64,000 nt of DNA from contig JAFKHH010000011.1 in NCBI GenBank assembly GCA_017306865.1, positions 558,001 through 622,000 on the forward strand. Direction: 5' to 3'. Source of the stretch: Filimonas sp. (GTDB lineage Bacteria > Bacteroidota > Bacteroidia > Chitinophagales > Chitinophagaceae). Below the pieces are notes generated by a model. It was not told the DNA's origin. It worked only from the letters and a program-made list of their open reading frames with translations, and ran no database searches. The position numbers and the translations under genes were made by a program. This document shows positions 62,958 to 64,000 of the stretch, piece by piece (within the stretch, counting starts at the first letter, position 1; each line of letters opens with the position of its first letter).

Positions 62958-64000
62958 ATGCGCAAAGCGGTTTTTCTTATTCTCATAAGTTGCCTGGCTT
63001 CTTTCCTTGCTGTTGCTGAAACCAAAGAGCAGCAATGGAAAACAGTTTTACAGGAAGGCTATTATGCATTGCGCAAATTCATGCCCGAAGAAGCATTAAA
63101 AAATTTCGACGAAGCGATCATTTTAGCAAGGGTGATAGATAAGCCTTACTATTATGCAGAAAGCTATTTTGGAGCAGGGCAGGCTATCTGGTATGATGGC
63201 AGGTTTGACAATGCGATTGATACTGTTACAATAGGCCTTCAGTATTTTCGTGAAGGGCAGCATGCTGTGGGCACTGCAAGTTCGCTGCGGATACTCAGTA
63301 ATATTTATGACGACAAAGGCGATTATGAAAACGCTTTTAAAAACGTGATCCAGGCGCTTGATCTGTATAAAACAAATAGAGATCAACAGAACTATGTCTT
63401 ATCGCTTATACAATTGGGGTCTATCTATAAAGGCATAGGCGACTATGATGCGGCAGCAGATTATTATAAACGTGCAGCCGCAGAAAATCCGGTTGTAGGG
63501 GAATATCCCTACCGGGAACTGAACTACCGGGTAGGGCAACTTTTTGCATTGCGCGGAAATATTGATTCGGCACGATTGTTTTATAAGAAAGCATTAAATG
63601 GGAACCCGAATAGTAAGGTAGTGCGACAGGGACTGGCGGATATATTGCTGTATGAAAAAAAATACGATGCTGCACTTCAGATCTATGACTCGTTGTCGAA
63701 GGAGACGAAAAGTAAGGCAGATATTAATATTATTATTACAAGCAGTATTGGATTAGGCAAAGTGTACCTGCGCCTCGGAAAGCCAGACCAGGCATTGGTT
63801 CATGTAACGGAGGCGTTGTATTGGTCTGTGCAGCGTGGGGCGAGGCAAACTAAGCGTGATGCGTATTATTTGTTATCCGCTATTTACGAGGCAAAAGGGG
63901 ATGCTGCGCAGGCGCTCAAATACCTCAAAAGCTATGAAGCGGAAAAAGATTCTGTTGTCTCAGATAAATTAAAAGGGCAATTGTTTTCCTTCAAGCGTAA
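62958..64000 (+). CDS. TPR-repeat exported protein, 3' end outside the window
   Basis: The ATG at 62958 opens a frame that stays open to the last base (347 codons seen). A signal peptide (MRKAVFLILISCLASFLAVA) is followed by about six TPR units, for example YALRKFMPEEALKNFDEAI, IYDDKGDYENAFKNVIQAL and IYKGIGDYDAAADYYKRA. The last residues seen (SYEAEKDSVVSDKLKGQLFSF) resemble the junction that, in Bacteroidota, leads from a TPR domain to a membrane helix and then a histidine kinase or LuxR-type output. The full protein is therefore probably a TPR sensor, but that part is not in view. Confidence 0.8.
   Translation, partial: MRKAVFLILISCLASFLAVAETKEQQWKTVLQEGYYALRKFMPEEALKNFDEAIILARVIDKPYYYAESYFGAGQAIWYDGRFDNAIDTVTIGLQYFREGQHAVGTASSLRILSNIYDDKGDYENAFKNVIQALDLYKTNRDQQNYVLSLIQLGSIYKGIGDYDAAADYYKRAAAENPVVGEYPYRELNYRVGQLFALRGNIDSARLFYKKALNGNPNSKVVRQGLADILLYEKKYDAALQIYDSLSKETKSKADINIIITSSIGLGKVYLRLGKPDQALVHVTEALYWSVQRGARQTKRDAYYLLSAIYEAKGDAAQALKYLKSYEAEKDSVVSDKLKGQLFSFKR

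Overview
The window is chromosomal DNA of a Bacteroidota bacterium, probably Chitinophagaceae or a close relative. The reasons are the protein families present (YaiO-type barrel, DUF3810, DUF4838, GH92/GH95 sets, CarboxypepD_reg-like TonB receptor), start codons without Shine-Dalgarno sequences, and several matches to the Bacteroidota promoter form TTTG-N20-TAnnTTTG. No rRNA, tRNA, CRISPR array or prophage was seen. The family-level placement is inference.

Layout. 1-9265: the end of a sugar nucleotidyltransferase, a DgkA-type lipid kinase, then a five-gene operon (receiver protein, membrane HEAT protein, two tandem processive GT2 synthases, and a TPR/YaiO outer-membrane barrel) that reads as an exopolysaccharide synthesis and export machine. 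9579-11831: a DUF4838 secreted glycosidase-like protein bracketed by a 54-bp inverted repeat. 12088-16680 (minus): MBOAT, AlgX/DltD-like SGNH lipoprotein, FkbH-like enzyme and acyl carrier protein. This is laid out like a Dlt system with FkbH in the place of DltA, and it may decorate the neighbouring polysaccharide with a glyceryl or similar acyl group. A transposase OrfA remnant lies beside it.

17248-29503: mostly housekeeping and orphan genes: a PepSY-like secreted protein, the DUF177-rpmF-plsX operon, a DUF3810 protease-like protein, a PQQ-type propeller, dcd, a phosphopantetheinyl transferase, a kinase-fold-like orphan, DUF2130, DUF1801 and an SGNH hydrolase.

30071-53844: a glycan-degradation region. 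A membrane-anchored regulator (LamG/kelch outside, SARP/BTAD-like inside) stands before a 1.3 kb non-coding interval and a run of enzymes: SGNH-alpha/beta hydrolase fusion, GH95, GH92, two GH2 proteins, two GH71/99-like proteins, a ROK kinase and a second GH92. No SusC/SusD pair is present. The enzyme mix suggests a mannose- and fucose-containing, esterified glycan.

54038-64000: a four-gene minus-strand operon ending in a NarL-type two-component pair, two unknown small proteins, a soluble three-PAS histidine kinase, a lone TonB-dependent receptor, and the start of a TPR protein cut by the window edge.

The spacers are unusual: almost every one is built from a few dispersed low-complexity or palindromic repeat families, often nested as inverted pairs. 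Gene family calls rest on recognised motifs read from the translated sequence; no database search was run.
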